This document shows, in pieces, positions 35,404 through 49,628 of a stretch of 64,000 nt of DNA. The DNA is taken from the NCBI GenBank assembly GCA_013396525.1, contig VWYX01000257.1, forward strand, positions 310,001 to 374,000, in the 5' to 3' direction. The notes under the pieces are model-generated. The model saw only the letters and a list, made by a program, of their open reading frames with translations. It did not search any database and was not told the DNA's origin. The translations under genes and the position numbers were made by a program. The DNA is from Chaetorhynchus papuensis (lineage: Eukaryota > Chordata > Aves > Passeriformes > Rhipiduridae). The stretch's first letter is position 1. Each line of letters begins with the position of its first letter.

Positions 35404-35880
35404 CAAACATGGTTAGAAGGGGAAAAGGGATTTTACCTTTGTATTTATTTTAAGGATCCTTAGGTGCACCACGTCCAGGTTGAATGCACCTCAATGCACA
35501 CTGCAATGCGCACCCACAATAGATCAGGTATCACATTATAGGTCTTACTAATTAGCATATCTTATCAAAGATTCCCAAATTAGAGGCTCGAATGAGCCCC
35601 CCTCCCCAAGGAACCTTCCCCTGGATGGTTCTATCTTAGTTTACAAAATGTGTTCTGGAGAGCACCTTGGTGTCTGGGGCATTCTGATCTCTAACGACGA
35701 AGCTTCTAAGATGTTCAGTCTCCTAGCTAGCAAACAAGTCCAAGAATGTAGGCAACAAACCACTAAGAATACAGAAGTTATAAAAAGGTATAAAAGGGGT
35801 ATAAAAGAAAAGGTAAAAAATCATCATGGCATCACCTGAGCTGCTGGGACATCCATCAATGCCAGAATTTGTATATCAGC
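35404..35880 (-). mobile_element. Possible endogenous-retrovirus solo LTR
   Basis: The stretch looks like a bird ERV long terminal repeat: no coding frame, alternating GC- and AT-rich blocks, and a minus-strand AATAAA-like word (complement of TTTATTTTAAG near 35448). It also has a cluster of TATAAAAG words on the plus strand near 35780-35810. I found no flanking gag, pol or env remnant. Ends and orientation are uncertain, and the call rests on general resemblance. Confidence 0.35.
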
Positions 35881-38800
35881 CTCCCCACACCCACCAATGC
35901 TGTGAACATCACGTTGGCCCTTCCTGCAAGCTTGCAGATATTTCAGGGCCAGATTCAAAGCTCCTCGCTGTCACTCAGCAAATCCCTGTTGATTCCAAGC
36001 AGGCTTGGGCCAGGCCCTTAGGAAGGGCGTAACTCCTTAAAAACACTGCAATACCACCCAGACGCTTTCTGCACTCTCCTTTTGCAACATCAGGTCCCAT
36101 TTCACACAGCAGCTATTACCTCCTGGCAGCAGATCTCCAAATTGGACACGTAATTCCCAGTTCAGGCCGTGCCCACCCACTGCCGGCAGAGACACTGCCC
36201 CGGTGTTGTGCAGGCCAAAGAGCCTACACTGATGTGTGGTCATGCTCTCACAGCCCTTTGAGCCATTTCCAGCTTCTGCTGGTGGCTGCAGAAAAGACTT
36301 TATTACTTAGAGGAGGAGGGGGAGAGCTCCCTAGAGCGTTCTGGCTTAACAAATCCGAGGGCCTTTTTTCTCTGCTGTTTTGGATGTTGGGTAGCCATTT
36401 ATTTGTGTATGAGCCCATGAATCAGAGAAGCCTGGGACAGCGAGATCAATAAAGCAGGAAGGTTTTACACCCGGCTGGCTCCCGACCCAACAGGACTCTC
36501 GGTCCATGGCAGTCAGGCTATTTGACTTCCTTCAGACCCAGAGGCAGAGCTGGTTCTGCTCCTAACAGTCCAGAGCAGCATAGTGCAGCCTTTCTATATT
36601 ATCAAAACCATAATGGAGTCCTGGCTAATCTAATTTCTCCCAGTATTTTATGGTACCATCCCCTCGTTATAATTTACTTGATACAGCTCTCAGACCAGGG
36701 ACCAGTCTCAGTGATGTCTTTGGGACATCTGGGAAATTCAGGCAAGTATTAAATAGCAACAAAAACAACGAAGACATCGTATGGCAATGACCTTGAGAAA
36801 GAATCCTTTGATGCCACTTAGGATATATGAAAACCTGGAAAGAAAAGCAACTGGTGAACCCCGTGGCCCAGGTAAAACTCCCTGTATGTCCCTGAGGCTA
36901 AAGTTCACAACAGTAGAACCTGGAACGGCTCTTGCAGCTTTTAGCCAGATGTGGGTAACACAGGAGGGAAAATTTAATCCTGTTATTAGGGATGATGGCT
37001 TGGGTTTAATTAAAATATTGGCCAGGTACGCACGCAGTGTGTGTTCAGTTGGGGATAATAAAAAAAGTTTGAAAGCATCCAACAGAGGCTGTCTGAAAAA
37101 ATTGCCACACTCACAGTTACTCAGTTTTCGGTTTCTTATCTGGTAAAAATTTAACTATTTCACCAGTCCCTGCAAAGTTTCCCAGGGCAGGTAAGGCTTG
37201 TGCAGTGAGCCAGAATACTCATGTCTCCCACACCACAGGTGTCCAAATGGGGCTGAACCCAGCTCTGATCCCACAGTTCCAAAGGGAGGAATAATGAAAA
37301 TAATAGTTTGTATTTACACAGAAAAAGTGTAGCGAAAGGTGGGGTTCCCAGCAAATGTTTTAAATGCTGGGTTAAGGACTCAAGTTTTCTTTTGGCATCT
37401 CTGATAATTATTTATGTTTAAAGGGATATTTTCAGCAGAAGAGGCTGATAGAAGATAAAATCATTAGATGATGAGAGAGAATTAGCTTGGATCAGAGAAG
37501 AATTAAGGCACATTGGAGAACGATCTTTTTAGCAGTCACACTATGGTAGGTGAAAAATAAAATTAATTTCAAGGAAAGATTTAAACTCCTCATCCAACTC
37601 CCTGGTTTCCAGTGGCCTGAACAGCTTCAGGAACAAGGGCTGCCTGGGCTGGCACTTCAGTCAGCTCTGCTCTGTGCCCTGTGGTGAAAAGAAAAACCAA
37701 CCCAAAAATATTTAGATGTGTAAAGAAAAAAAATTGATAATGAAATAGATAATTATATCACCCAGTTGTGCTTGCAGGTGGGAGGCAGGTTCAGCTGTGC
37801 CGGGGGTCAGAGACATAAGGGGGTTACTCCCAAAGACACATGTGATTTCTGACACAGAGCTGGAAGGTGTGCCCACACCCAGCAGAGGTGAGAAGTGGTG
37901 ACCAGAAACACCTTCCTTTTTCTTGGGCACTGTGAGGAGAAAACGCAGCATCAACAAGAGTAACTTTTTCACTTGTTCACAGACACACGAAGCTGATAAT
38001 CTGGAACTGCATTTACTGTGTATTGTTCCACAGGAATTAGAGATGAAAGGGGAGTGCCGCATAACTCAGTTTTCCCTCCTCACAGCCAAGAGGGATAACC
38101 TCGATTCCAAGCTTATTTTTGTGTTTATGCACTGCTTATTGTAAGGATTAAAGTCATCCCGGGGCTTCTTCTGGAGGGAGAGCCTGACTTGCCAAACTGC
38201 CGCCCACACTTCCTCCCTCTGGCATCTCCCCTGTTCTTCCCAGCACCGAGGTGGGGTTGTTACGGAGGTTATGGGGTTACATGGAGACGCCCCTTGTCCA
38301 CCCATCTGGTCCCGCCAGTGACGGCAGAGAGAGGAGCTGTGGGTGATTTTGCGGGTGATAGTGGAAGGCACCCAGTGAGTTTAAGTGCCTGGAGGGCTGG
38401 GTGGCAGCTGGATGGGGGTTTCCTCTGTTACAGCTCTGAACGTAGGTGTCTGACATCTATTTAAATCCTATCAAGTACCTAAATAGTCTCTTGGATCTCG
38501 TCCCAAAACCTATCTAACCCCTTTATCATTGTGTAGGAAAACCCTAATTAGCAATCAAAGGTTTTGGCAGTCAAAGACATCCTACCAGCTAATCACCAAC
38601 CAAAGAGAACACTTCACAGCCTCTGGAGGACCGACCCAACCCACACAGCTGTATGTCCTCGGCCCGAATGGTCTTGTGACATCACCTGGTTCACACCCAA
38701 TTCACCAGCTTCACTTACTCCTCAGCAAGATAACGCTCACTTTTTTTTTTTTTCTTTTTTTTTTACTTTTTTATCAGTTCTGGTATTTTACAGCCTCATT

Positions 38801-41800
38801 CACCAAAGAGCTGGGAGGTACTATCCAACTGACCACTGAAGAACAGCCATCTGTTAAACATGATTAAAAGCCAGCAGAAAATGCATTATTTCTTGGTGAA
38901 TCTGTTAGAAAAATAGGAAGAGATGTTACTTTTTTTCCACACTTAATAACCAATGATAAAAGGTGAATATTAGAAATGAGACGTCACACAGCCCAATCTG
39001 CAAATCTGAAGCAGAATCAAATTCACCTGGGTCATACTTGAGGTGTATTTGACTTGAAGAATTCTTGAAGAATAAGGGCTACCTGATCCTGCTTAAGCAT
39101 TTCCTATAGCAGAAAGGCTGCTTTGATTAACTGAATTAGTTTTATATTTATCTTGATAAAATCCTGTGGTAGATATATTTCAATTAATCTGAAGTTTGGA
39201 TACATTATTTTAGCTTATTTTGGTAAACTGTCAGTGCTGCTAAACCAATTTGAACACCAGATAAACTCTCAGCACTAGCCAAGCCAAGCAACACTGACAG
39301 CAAAAGACCAAATACTTGTTATTTTGGGGTTTAACTATCATTTTCCGAGGGTGGAGGACACCACTGAGGACAGAAACATGCTGCTGAAGTGATTCCTTTA
39401 GACTGCAGGGTTCAAAGCCACATCTCCACTTAATGCTAGGAGAGAGAGGTGAGACTACCACCCCCACCCCTGGCCCAGCTCACAAGCCCTCGCTAGCTGT
39501 CCTGGGCTGTGGTACAGAAATGTAATGCTTTCCAGAAAGTGACGGATTTCAGAAACCTGGCCACTAGCTTCCAGGCCTAACTGGAGAGTATTGAGACAAC
39601 TTACCTCATCTCTTCCTTTGCTCTCTGGAATTTCAAAGGAGCACAAGCTGTTTTATTCCTGAAGCCGGAATGTGGCCACAACTCTGTCATAGCACATGTC
39701 AAATAAGCAAAAGGAAAAACAAGAATTAATTTAGCTGTTTTTAGAGATCATGCTGTGATTTTCATATCAGCAGGCAGTTACATTACTGGGTGGTGCTGGA
39801 AGTGTACTGAATACCATAGAAAGGAAAAAGATGTGCAAATATAATTAACTGGGCCAACTGAAGCTATGCAAGGGCATGAACAATCTTGTTTTTTACGTCC
39901 TCATGTTTTTTATTTCACGTCTCTGAAGTTATAGACATGCATGTGAGTTTTGCTGATTTAGAGGCAAAATACCTGTTCCCAGGACATACAACAGGCTGCA
40001 CAACCATGCAACATGTCTTGACACAAAGAAGAATGACCTCACCTGAGGCTGTGGGTTGCAATTTGGAAATCAAGTGTTTCAACAGCAATTGCAGTCCCTG
40101 GCGGGAACTGAAAACTCTGCACGTTCTGATCTTGAAAGGAATTTCCTTGTGGCTTCGCATAAATGCTGTCAATCCAAATAATTTCCAGTAGATTCTATCT
40201 CTTTTGAAATAATAGAAACTACTGCAAGGGATTTATGAGCACGCTTGCCTGACATTCTACCCATAATGATAAAATATCTAGCAGTAAAACACCTGGTGTG
40301 GTTTAGAGCTGATTTATTTTACACTTTTCCCACAAACTAGACATGTACAGAGTAGCTGTAAGGTTATTTTAATCCCATTTTTCCAATGTCCAGACAACAT
40401 TCCCTGTACAACTCAGGACATCAGCCAGCCCACACCAGGCAAATGCCAGCAGGAGCACTGTGTTCCTTCCCCACACTGGTCCCAAGAGGTGAGCCCCACA
40501 GTGAATGCCTCCTGGTAGTGCCCAGTCTCATTTTGGTTTGGAGCCTCACAGCCTGTGGGTCACCAAGACCTGAATTTACCTCTCTTCCCATTCTCTCCAT
40601 TTTCTCTGAAAGCCCAACATATTTGGGGAGCAACCTTTTCCTTCTTTTTGCATTTGTACACTGAGCTATGTGCCAATACAGCCAACACCCAGTTCCTTGT
40701 GCTGCCTTGACCAGGAAAGATATCCCAGTCCTTCTCTGAGAAGGGACTGCACACAGAGGTCAGAGAGAAGAGAGAAATGGAGGCGTGTGCAGCAGAGGGA
40801 CTGCGAGCCTGGGGCGCTGCTGGGATCAGACACAGCAGCATGGGGCAAAAGTGCTCTGCCAAAAGTGTTGGGAGTTATACTGGGGTCTCTTGGAGGGGTA
40901 TCCTAGCACAGATAAGGTCCCCCTCTCAGCAGCCATGGACAGCCTGTATGACACTCCCAAGTGTCTGTGACCACCTGGGAGCAGGGACACAGGGGGTGCA
41001 GGGCAGAGCCAGGGGCAAGAGCAGCTGAGCCAAGAGGGACTCTGGTAAGGAAGCCCCAGCTAAAACAACTCTGCATGCGCTTAATATGTGGGGTTTGGGC
41101 ACTTCCCCTTGAGCACGCCTCAAACTATTCCAACCTCTTTTTCAAAATGCTACCCTTTTATGTAGTCAAATAACAAAGGGACAGATATTTTTTCCCCATT
41201 CTGCCAACCACCATTTATCCATAGAAATGGCAGTTCAAGCAGGAACCAACTAGCAGCAGGCATGTGGTGGTGCTGAGAAAGAATCTCAAATAAGGAGCAG
41301 CAACCTGGCAAAAAATGTATTTCTTTGCAAAGGAAATGATCTACTGACCCATTAAATTATGCCAGCAAGTCACCAAGCACCTGTTCAGCTGGAGCCCTTG
41401 ACTTCTAGCCAGATTTTAAGCACCGAGAGTACATGGATAATGCAAACATTGCAAAAGACAGTGGTTTTGTTGGATGTCCACCTTTCCCTGCCTGAAGCAA
41501 ATCCCTTTATGGTGTACTTGAATAAGTAAAGAGCAGAGGTAGAAACATTCCTGACCCGAAGGGATTTGGGTTCCTTCTTTTGGGGTGCTGGTTGAAAGGG
41601 ATATTTCTCGTGTTTACCTGGAGTTTTTGTAATCCTGAATGCCTACATTGCTTAGGAATAAGCTCAGTGACCTTTCTGAGGAGATTCTGTGTGGCTCTTT
41701 GTAATTTCTTGGCGTGATATCTCTGTTTCTTCCATGTCTACAAGATCCCTTCCCACAGATCTCTGCAGTGGGCTCTGCTGGGACTCCTGTGGTTAGCAGC

Positions 41801-44800
41801 ATGATGACAAACAAAGAGGAGAGACACTAGTACCTAGAGCATTATCTTTGCTGGGGACCCACCACACAGTCCAGAAATAAAGGACTCCTTCCTCATATCC
41901 ATTTAGCAATAATTGCTGGCTGATACATTCCTGAATGATCTGGTCCCTTTGGCTTGTTCCAAGTCCAACTGATTCAGCCTATATGTAGACTTAATAACCA
42001 CCTGAGCTCCTTTCCCTGGTCCTGTGTAGCTAAAATGCACCTGCAGCTGCAGAGAAATACTTGAGATCTTTCAGGGAACATCCTGGCAGTTTGCAGCTTA
42101 ACTTCCTTTCAAATCTGCCAGTACAAGTCTCCTCAAGGAGCTTTAAAGTCACCTTCCACCACCCAGTCAGACCCGGGGAAAAGCCTTTCTTCTCTCTGGG
42201 CCTATTCTGCACACCAGAGACTTCTTGGTACCCAACAAAAACAAACACAGAAGTGAGACAAGTTCTCAGTTTTTCCAGCCTGTGGCAGCTGCTGACAAAA
42301 AGACTGGGGAGAGTGACAGGGATGAAAAGACAAGGCAAGAAAAAGGGGGTGTGAGAAAAGTCAGGACCGGGAAGAAGACATGTAAAGTTTGTAAGGATGT
42401 CAGGGAGAGCCTAAAATAGCAGACGTAATTCAGATTACTGGGGCAAGAGTTCCACGGATTTTTTCACCAGCAGCCTTTGTACCCCAAGGATACTGCCATG
42501 TTCTATGTTCTCCACCTTTTATTGCACAAAGCAGGGGAAGAGCCAACACACTTAACCGTTTCCAACCTGTTACAGACAAGAGCTATGAAACTGATGAATA
42601 CAAACCCACCACTTCACCCTTCCCATAACTATTCATAATAATTTATGCTGTCATAAATTATTGACTCTTAATAAAATACTGCTCCAGTCCCTAGTTGTTA
42701 TCTCCAACTGTCATCCCAATTTATCAGTAAGGGTCATAAATTATAAGCATTGACCATTACTTGGCCCTTAAAAATAAAAAGTTCTTCTATTTATACCTAA
42801 CATTTGTTTATCACCTGTAGAAATGCAGGAAAGGAACATAACAAACCAGAAACACTTGGGCAAGAAAAGGGTCACACTGGCCGATGAACTTTTTATTCAG
42901 CTGCAGAATAATTATTTTAGTAAAAAAGTTGTTGGGATTTATTTGTTGTTGTTTGTTTGTTTTTAATGTTAGCAAGGTATCTAACATTTTCTCTGATTTA
43001 ACTAATGTGTTTATTTTTCAGGTTTTAGATATCAAATACACTGAGACTTGTGCAACTAGTCTGGAGTTTGTGTACACCGTAGAACTCAGAAGAGTCCTTC
43101 CAAGCATCAGTGCTGTGCTGTGGTCTAGCCCCACCTCCCCCAAACCCCAGAGAAGCATGATCTGCCTTCCTTTGACAAAAGAAACTGCCCTCAGCTCAAC
43201 AGCATTTTTGTGTACTTTGCTGTTTGGTTTTGTGTCTGGTTGTTTCAGGTCAGCAGAATCATTCCAGCAAGCTGACTTCACTCCCCACTCTGCTGGCAAC
43301 ATTTCCCTCTTAGGTACAAAGTGGTGTATAACCTGGATGTACATCCTTTTTTATTAAATACTTAGTGACCCTTGGCCAAACAAGTCTTCCTGAAGCCTAC
43401 TTCAGCTTCCTTTATTATTTCCTGTACAAATCAGAGCCCCACAGTCTTGCATCATTTCTGTTAATTTTACAGCTCTAAATTGTTGCCCATTGACCAACAG
43501 CAGTCAAGCATGCAGCTGCCTGCTTGGTTTCTGTCAGGACAGGAGCTCTCCTAATGTTGCCTCTGCACAGGGGCACCAGTGTCAGCTTTGCACACAACTT
43601 TGTGTGCTTCAGTGCCCAAGAGCTCTTCAGGTGCTGCAGATTTTGCCCCATCAGCACAACAATCTTACTCTGTCACCCTGTGTTCTTTTTTATCTGCCTC
43701 CACTGAATATAGATGTCTGCTGAAAGTCAGAGGATTTTGAGCATTCTCCAAATTATGTGCATAACCCCTTGCAATGTGCTAAATTTTCTTTCCCCCCTGC
43801 CCCCAGTGGCAGTGGAGCCCTTGCTCTAGAATACCCACAAACTAAGAGAGAGCCACTTGGCTTTGCCATGTGAAGGAGCTATCTGACAGGATGTGTGGCA
43901 GCTGTTTCACAAGTAGTTGAATTGCCAGGAAAAAAGGTTTTAAAGTGGGGAATGAAGATAACCTAGGGAATGAAAAAACAGAGTGGCCATTTGAGAATTT
44001 GACTTGTCCTGGATACATCCCAGACAGCTTCACAAGCATGTTCTGGGGGACATTGCTCCAGGGAATAGCACTGGGCATGGGGATAGCACCCAAAGGGCCC
44101 TGGGATTGTGGCTGACTGAGAGCACCACACAGACACACGACCTCCAGGTCACAGCTGTAATCCAGCACAGATCTGTGGGTGGAACATCTTGGTGTGGTCT
44201 TGACCATAGCTTCTGCCTGGAAAGCTCTTTGTAATGGCCACTGCTTTTCTTAATTTTGTTGACAGCATGAGATTTCAACTGCATCCCTTTAGTTCCTCAT
44301 GACTCTTCCTTCCCAACTCCTTTAAACTCCCAGGTCAACTCCTTTACCTCTGAATAATTTAGCAAGAGGAAGTGTTTTCCATTATGTATTTGCATGCAAG
44401 AAATGACTTGGTTAATATGATGCATACATAGGTGCAACCAGGTCGTTACTGAATCATCCTATTCTTGTTCTTAATCTGATTCAGAACTTGAATTTCAGAC
44501 CTTGGCAAACTGCTGGATCAGTCACGTAGTCAATGTAGTCAATGATTTGAATATTGACAAAAGGAACAAGAGAATGTACTTTATCTGGATTAAATTAAAA
44601 CAGTGCAAAAGATGTGAATCCAGCCCACTTTCCATGGAGGAATCACACATCATTCTCAGATACTGCCTGCACTCCCAACCATTCCCCTTGAGCTCCTGAG
44701 TCCAACGACTCACACCAGATATTTTAATCACAACGCTCTCCACCCACATCTTCCCCTTCTCTTTGTGGGGTGTACAGAATCAGATCTTTTCCCATTGTTG

Positions 44801-47800
44801 GCATCCAGCCTCTCCTCAGGCTTCGCTGGCACTACCCTTTGTATTTAGAAGCTTTTATGGCTGCTCCATCAATCCAGCTTTTAGCAATTTCTCTCCCCAG
44901 CCTCCAGCATTTGTCACTGATATCTCTCATTGTCTTCTTCCCACCCTTATCTGTGAATAAATGTGGGTTTCTTCTACTCTCTGTGTGCTCCAAGAGATAG
45001 AGAAGAACAAAACCTCCTCAGATAAGCATCAAAGATTAAAAGTGTTCTCTGCAAACCTGAGAAAAGTTTGCCTGAACTCTGATAGTGCATTTACAGACAT
45101 GCAATATGCATGGATGGCAAAGGGCGGGAGTTGGTCAAAAGTAAGGTCTGCCCCTAGCTCTGGCTGTGCCCTGCACCCCTCTTCTTTGGGGAGAGATTAT
45201 TTCTGACAGTGGACAGCATCTCCCCAGAAGCAAAGAAAATCACAAAGCTCCTTTATAGACCCTGCTCTGCCTGTGCCTGGCCTTATGGCGCACCTTTGTA
45301 ACCCTCTCTGTGAAAAGGTATCACTCTCTCACATGAAACTCCCCACCCTATCACAAAACTTCTCCTTTTTTTACAACTGGTAGGAAATAGGGGTCCTCCC
45401 CACCAACTCTGTCTTACCTGTAAAGGGGTTTGAGCCTTGTGCACAAGGAGGGCCAGAGGCTGCGGAGCTCAGGGCAGTGGAGACCCTGAGAGCTGCAAGG
45501 CGAGCTGGGGTGAGCCAGCTGGGCCAGCCAGATGCCCCCCTGAGGGGACAGGCGGCGGCCCTGTGAAGGTGTCTCTGGAGCCGCAGGGCTTGGACAAAAG
45601 ACCTGAGAAGTCGAGGGAAGCATACTTATCTATTCTAATTAGGGAGAAAAGGCAAACAGCTACTACAAAGAAAATTCTGGTTGCCACGGGGGGTTGAAAC
45701 AAAGGATCGGGCAGCTATTGACACTTTAAAATGTGTCCCTTAAGTGTTGTGTTGAAGTGTCGTTTTTACAGCTGGACGGAATGATGAAACCTGTTCAACT
45801 TCCTTGTTATCCTGCACAGCCAACAGAATAGGCAGAGCCCGTGCTGCTTTATGAAGTAAATTTGGAGATGATTTTGAGGAACTTCTGGTGGAAGACAGCT
45901 GTAAGTCAGAGAAGTAAACCAGGTGCTGTATTCCTCTTCAGAAGTCTCCTGAACTGTTTGAACTAAGCAGCGAACATAAATGAAGGTTGATGTCTTCTGT
46001 GCTCACTTCTTTTATCAGTTTTTTAAGCTTTGTCGGGCAGAGAAGCCTTCGGAGACTGTGAGGATCATGGGACTGATGCCTGTGGCCAGAGGACTGAGTC
46101 TCCTGCAGCAACATTGACATAATCCAGCATCTTTGCAGCCCTTACATCAAGCTGAGTTCACAAAGCACACTGAGTGCTGTTTTCACACACAGAGGAGCCT
46201 CTCGATCTCTGATCCTCCTACTACGGAGGCATAAACCACAGCAGTATTTTTATCACATTAACATTTTACTGTAAAGAAAGCTGAAAGATGACAAAGTAGC
46301 AAAGTATTTATGTCAAACAACGAAAGTTTGTTCTTTGTAAATAAAATGTTCCTTGAAAATGACACGAGCCCATTATTTCTGTGTGGGGAGGGAGGAGGCA
46401 GAGTTGCATCCAACATGGTGGCTGTGTAAGCTTTAAGAATTAAATGTTGTGTAATAGACATGGAACCTACGGCTTTATGGTTTTGAGCTCCTACAACCAT
46501 GTAGTTTTATTAGCCAGACCTTGCCAACGGCACTTCGGGCACTTTTCTATAAAATACAAAAGCTTATTTCTTAAAAGGCTGGGAGGGCAGTTAAAGTGAA
46601 CATAATATAAATGACTGGGTACCTATTTCACTAATATACATATAAAGATGGTGAAGGACACAAAATTATTTGCTCAAGGGCTAAGCAAGTACAGTATTTC
46701 TGGTCATAGAATGACTAAAATGAGTGTTTGAACAGCAGAGGCAAACTGGTTACACATGCTGAGCTGAACTGGGAAGGTGCTTTTATTGCTGATGTTTGTG
46801 CAAAAATGTCAGGTGTAACATGTTTAATCCAGCCTCAGAGAAATGAAAACTATTTCCAAAGTGTGGTCTGAGTCTGTAGCTGCCTTTCCAGTTGATTAAT
46901 GACAACTGTGCATGACAAGTAGCAAGTAAGCTGCTAGGTGTTGAAAGAGCCTCATTTGAAGCAAAAGTGGTGAATAAGGAGGTTGCTACACACATGAATC
47001 AGCAAAAATCAAAACGTTTGTGAATTATAAAAGTGATGCTTTGTGGTAATCAAAACTAAACCTGACCACTAGGAATAGTAGGTCTTATCCATGTAACTGG
47101 ATAATAAAATTGCAAGTGAGACTGGGCATCTGCTGATGCAGACCAACACACAGTGTGAAAATTAGTTCAAAATATGCCTATTCAAGTGTATGGCCATATA
47201 TGTATCCCAGGAGGTACTGCTCTAATTTCTAACAATACTTGGGAAAGTATCTTGGACTGACTATGAAAAAAACCAACTTACTGCTATGAAGTGTCTGAAA
47301 AATGAAAATAAGTAAATAGGAATTACTAGAAAATGATGGCGAATGCCACAGGAAGCATTGTTCAGTGAATTTCAAAACTGTGCAGGTACTTGAACTGCTC
47401 TTGTAAAAAAGACACACACAATTGTGATGAGAATAATAAAGATATGTAACAGCTCCTGCATGGCACAGCTTCAATGAATTAGGCCTTTCAGCACAGAATA
47501 AAAAGGATGGGGAGACAATATGACAGAAGTTTATGCACTCTTAAAGGAGATGAACAGGGAAAGACAATTAGCTATTATTCCCAATGGTGAGGACTCAGGA
47601 ATGTCCCATGAAATTATCTAAGAGTAAGTTTTTAGGAAATGAAACTTTTTTTCTCTTTCACCACACATAATTAAGCTATTGAGTTAATTACTCCAGGATC
47701 ATGTGGATTTTGGTTTACATATATATATGGGATAAATATTAAGTACTTATATAAGCCATATACAGATGATATCAAAACATAGTTAGGTAAAGCAGAGAGT

Positions 47801-48496
47801 GAAACAAGTGCCATTAAAAGTACAGATCCAGACAGAGCCTCTGGAGGTGCCTGGGGGCTGTTGAATGCAAAGATGCAGACACAGCCTTTGGAAAGCCATA
47901 AGGAATTACTGGAAGATGATGCCAAGATTTCTCCTAGCCTGAGATAAGCTAAAACCTGTTTCTGAGTTGAGGAAGTTAAAACAGTATTTATTTTCCGATT
48001 TTTATAAAGCTTTTATTTCTGCATTACTTTAGGATCCACAAGAAGCAATGTTTTGTACATCACGAACACTTGGTAGCATTCACCAGCTTCTGTCCTACCC
48101 CTTCCTTACAGATGATCCTTTACTGACTCCAGAGTTGTTAAAACTTGTCTCTCACACCTCCTGCCAATGAGACAGGTGTTAGGAAAAGTGTATGTGACAA
48201 GTTTGCAACCCTGGATTTATGCTCTGTCAGAATTCCTTGCTAGGATTTCCCTCTCCTTCCCAAATAAAGCATTACATACAAGAGCAAGCAAACAAAAATC
48301 AAGGAAACTAAAAATAGCACTCAGCTTTAACATAGATTTTGTTTGGTTGTAAATGAAAAACACTGTGGCAATACCGAGCAACATGAGCTGTGAATTTCTT
48401 CCAAGCATTTACAATTATTACTATCAAACCTGGGTATCATTTCATAGAACATAGTTAACTATTCAAGATCTTTCTTTTTAGATTATTTAAAGATCT
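35881..48496. other. Large intergenic stretch between GJB6 and GJB2
   Basis: No gene was recognised in 12.6 kb. A possible second LTR-like end occurs near 36440-36500 (an AATAAA at about 36449 followed by a GC-rich segment), but it is weak. A T-rich homopolymer tract lies at 38741-38764. A short AT run lies near 47717-47727. Open frames are short and have no known domain. Spacing between the two connexins is of the same order as in human, so shared enhancers may lie here. Confidence 0.55.
38741..38764 (+). repeat. Poly-T tract
   Basis: Twenty-three T residues with a single C interruption, followed by another short T run. It could be a bare homopolymer or the tail of a minus-strand retrotransposed copy; no adjacent insert was recognised. 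Confidence 0.7.
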
Positions 48497-49628
48497 TAGA
48501 CTTCAGTGAAGCTTTTAGTACTCTCACAGCACCCTTCTGGACAAAATATCCAGCACACAGCTGGATAAACATGTCATGCAAACACAGTGAGCAACTTGTT
48601 CACAGGTTGGGCACAAAGTTACAGTGAAACGAGTGACATCAGTCTGGTGACCTGTCACTACTGGGGCTCCACAGGGCTCCATCTTAGGCCCTTTGCTCTT
48701 CAACATCTTCATAAATCACTTTGGAGTGACTCAAAGATATACTAAGTTTGCCAATGATAGTGAATTGGGAGGAGCTGTTGACTCCCTTGAAAGCAGGGAG
48801 GCCCTGCAGAGAGCTGGACAAATCAGAGGGCTGGGCAATCACCAACCAGATGAAGTTCAAGAAGGGAAAAGTGTTGGATTCTTCATCTGGGATGGGGCAA
48901 CCCTGGGTGTATGGACAGACTGGGGAGTGAGAGGCTGGAGAGCAGAGCTGTAGAGAGACACCTGGGGGTCCTGGTCAGTGGCAAGTTGGACACGAGTCAG
49001 CAGTGCCCTGGCAGCCAGGAGGGCCAACCCTGTCCTGGGGGGCATCAGGCACAGCATCACCAGCCGGGCAAGGGAGGGGATTGTCCCGCTCTGCTCTGCA
49101 CTGGGGCGGCCTCACCTCGAGTGCTGGGGGCAGATTTGAGTGCCACAATGTAAGAAAGACATTAAACTATTGGAGAGTGTCCAAAGGAGGGCAGTGAGGG
49201 TGGTGAAGGGTCTGGAGGGGAAGTCATACAAGGAGTGACTGAGGTCACTCTTGGTCTGTTCAGCCTGGAGAAGAGGAGACTGAGGGGAGACCTCATTGCA
49301 GTCTGCAGCTTTCTCATGAGGGGAAGCAGAGGGGCAGACATTAACCTCTTCCTTTTGGTGACCAGTGACAGGACCCGAGGGAATGCCCTGAATCTGTGTC
49401 AGGGGAGGTTCAGGTTGGGTGTTGGAAAAAGGTTCTTCACCCAGAGGGTGGTTGGGCACTGGAACAGGCTCCCCAGGGAAGTGGTCACAGCACCAGCCTG
49501 ACAGAGTTCAGGAAGCATTTGGACAATGTTCTCAGGCACATGGTGTGACTCTTGGGGTGTCCTGTGCAGGGCCAGGAGCTGGACTCGATGATCCTTGTGG
49601 GTCCCTTCCAACTCAGAATAATCTATGA
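48497..49628 (+). mobile_element. CR1 LINE, X-like subfamily, 5'-truncated
   Basis: About 1.1 kb of CR1 in plus orientation. It begins inside the reverse-transcriptase domain (GACTTCAGTGAAGCTTTTAG) and passes the region normally encoding PQG(S)xLGPLLFNIFIN (about 48667-48720). It then passes the catalytic motif, here FANDS rather than the functional FADD/YADD form (about 48745-48760). It continues through [17 protein letters not shown] (about 49261-49311) and the [13 protein letters not shown] segment, and ends with GACTCGATGATCCTTGTGGG and a CTATGAA terminus. Frames are broken and the enzyme is dead. The tail matches that of the SINE at 33551-33690. Confidence 0.9.

Noticed and set aside
48693..49501. 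Short frames with reverse-transcriptase-like words
   Set aside because: They are fragments of a decayed CR1, with shifted frames and an altered catalytic motif, not a host gene.
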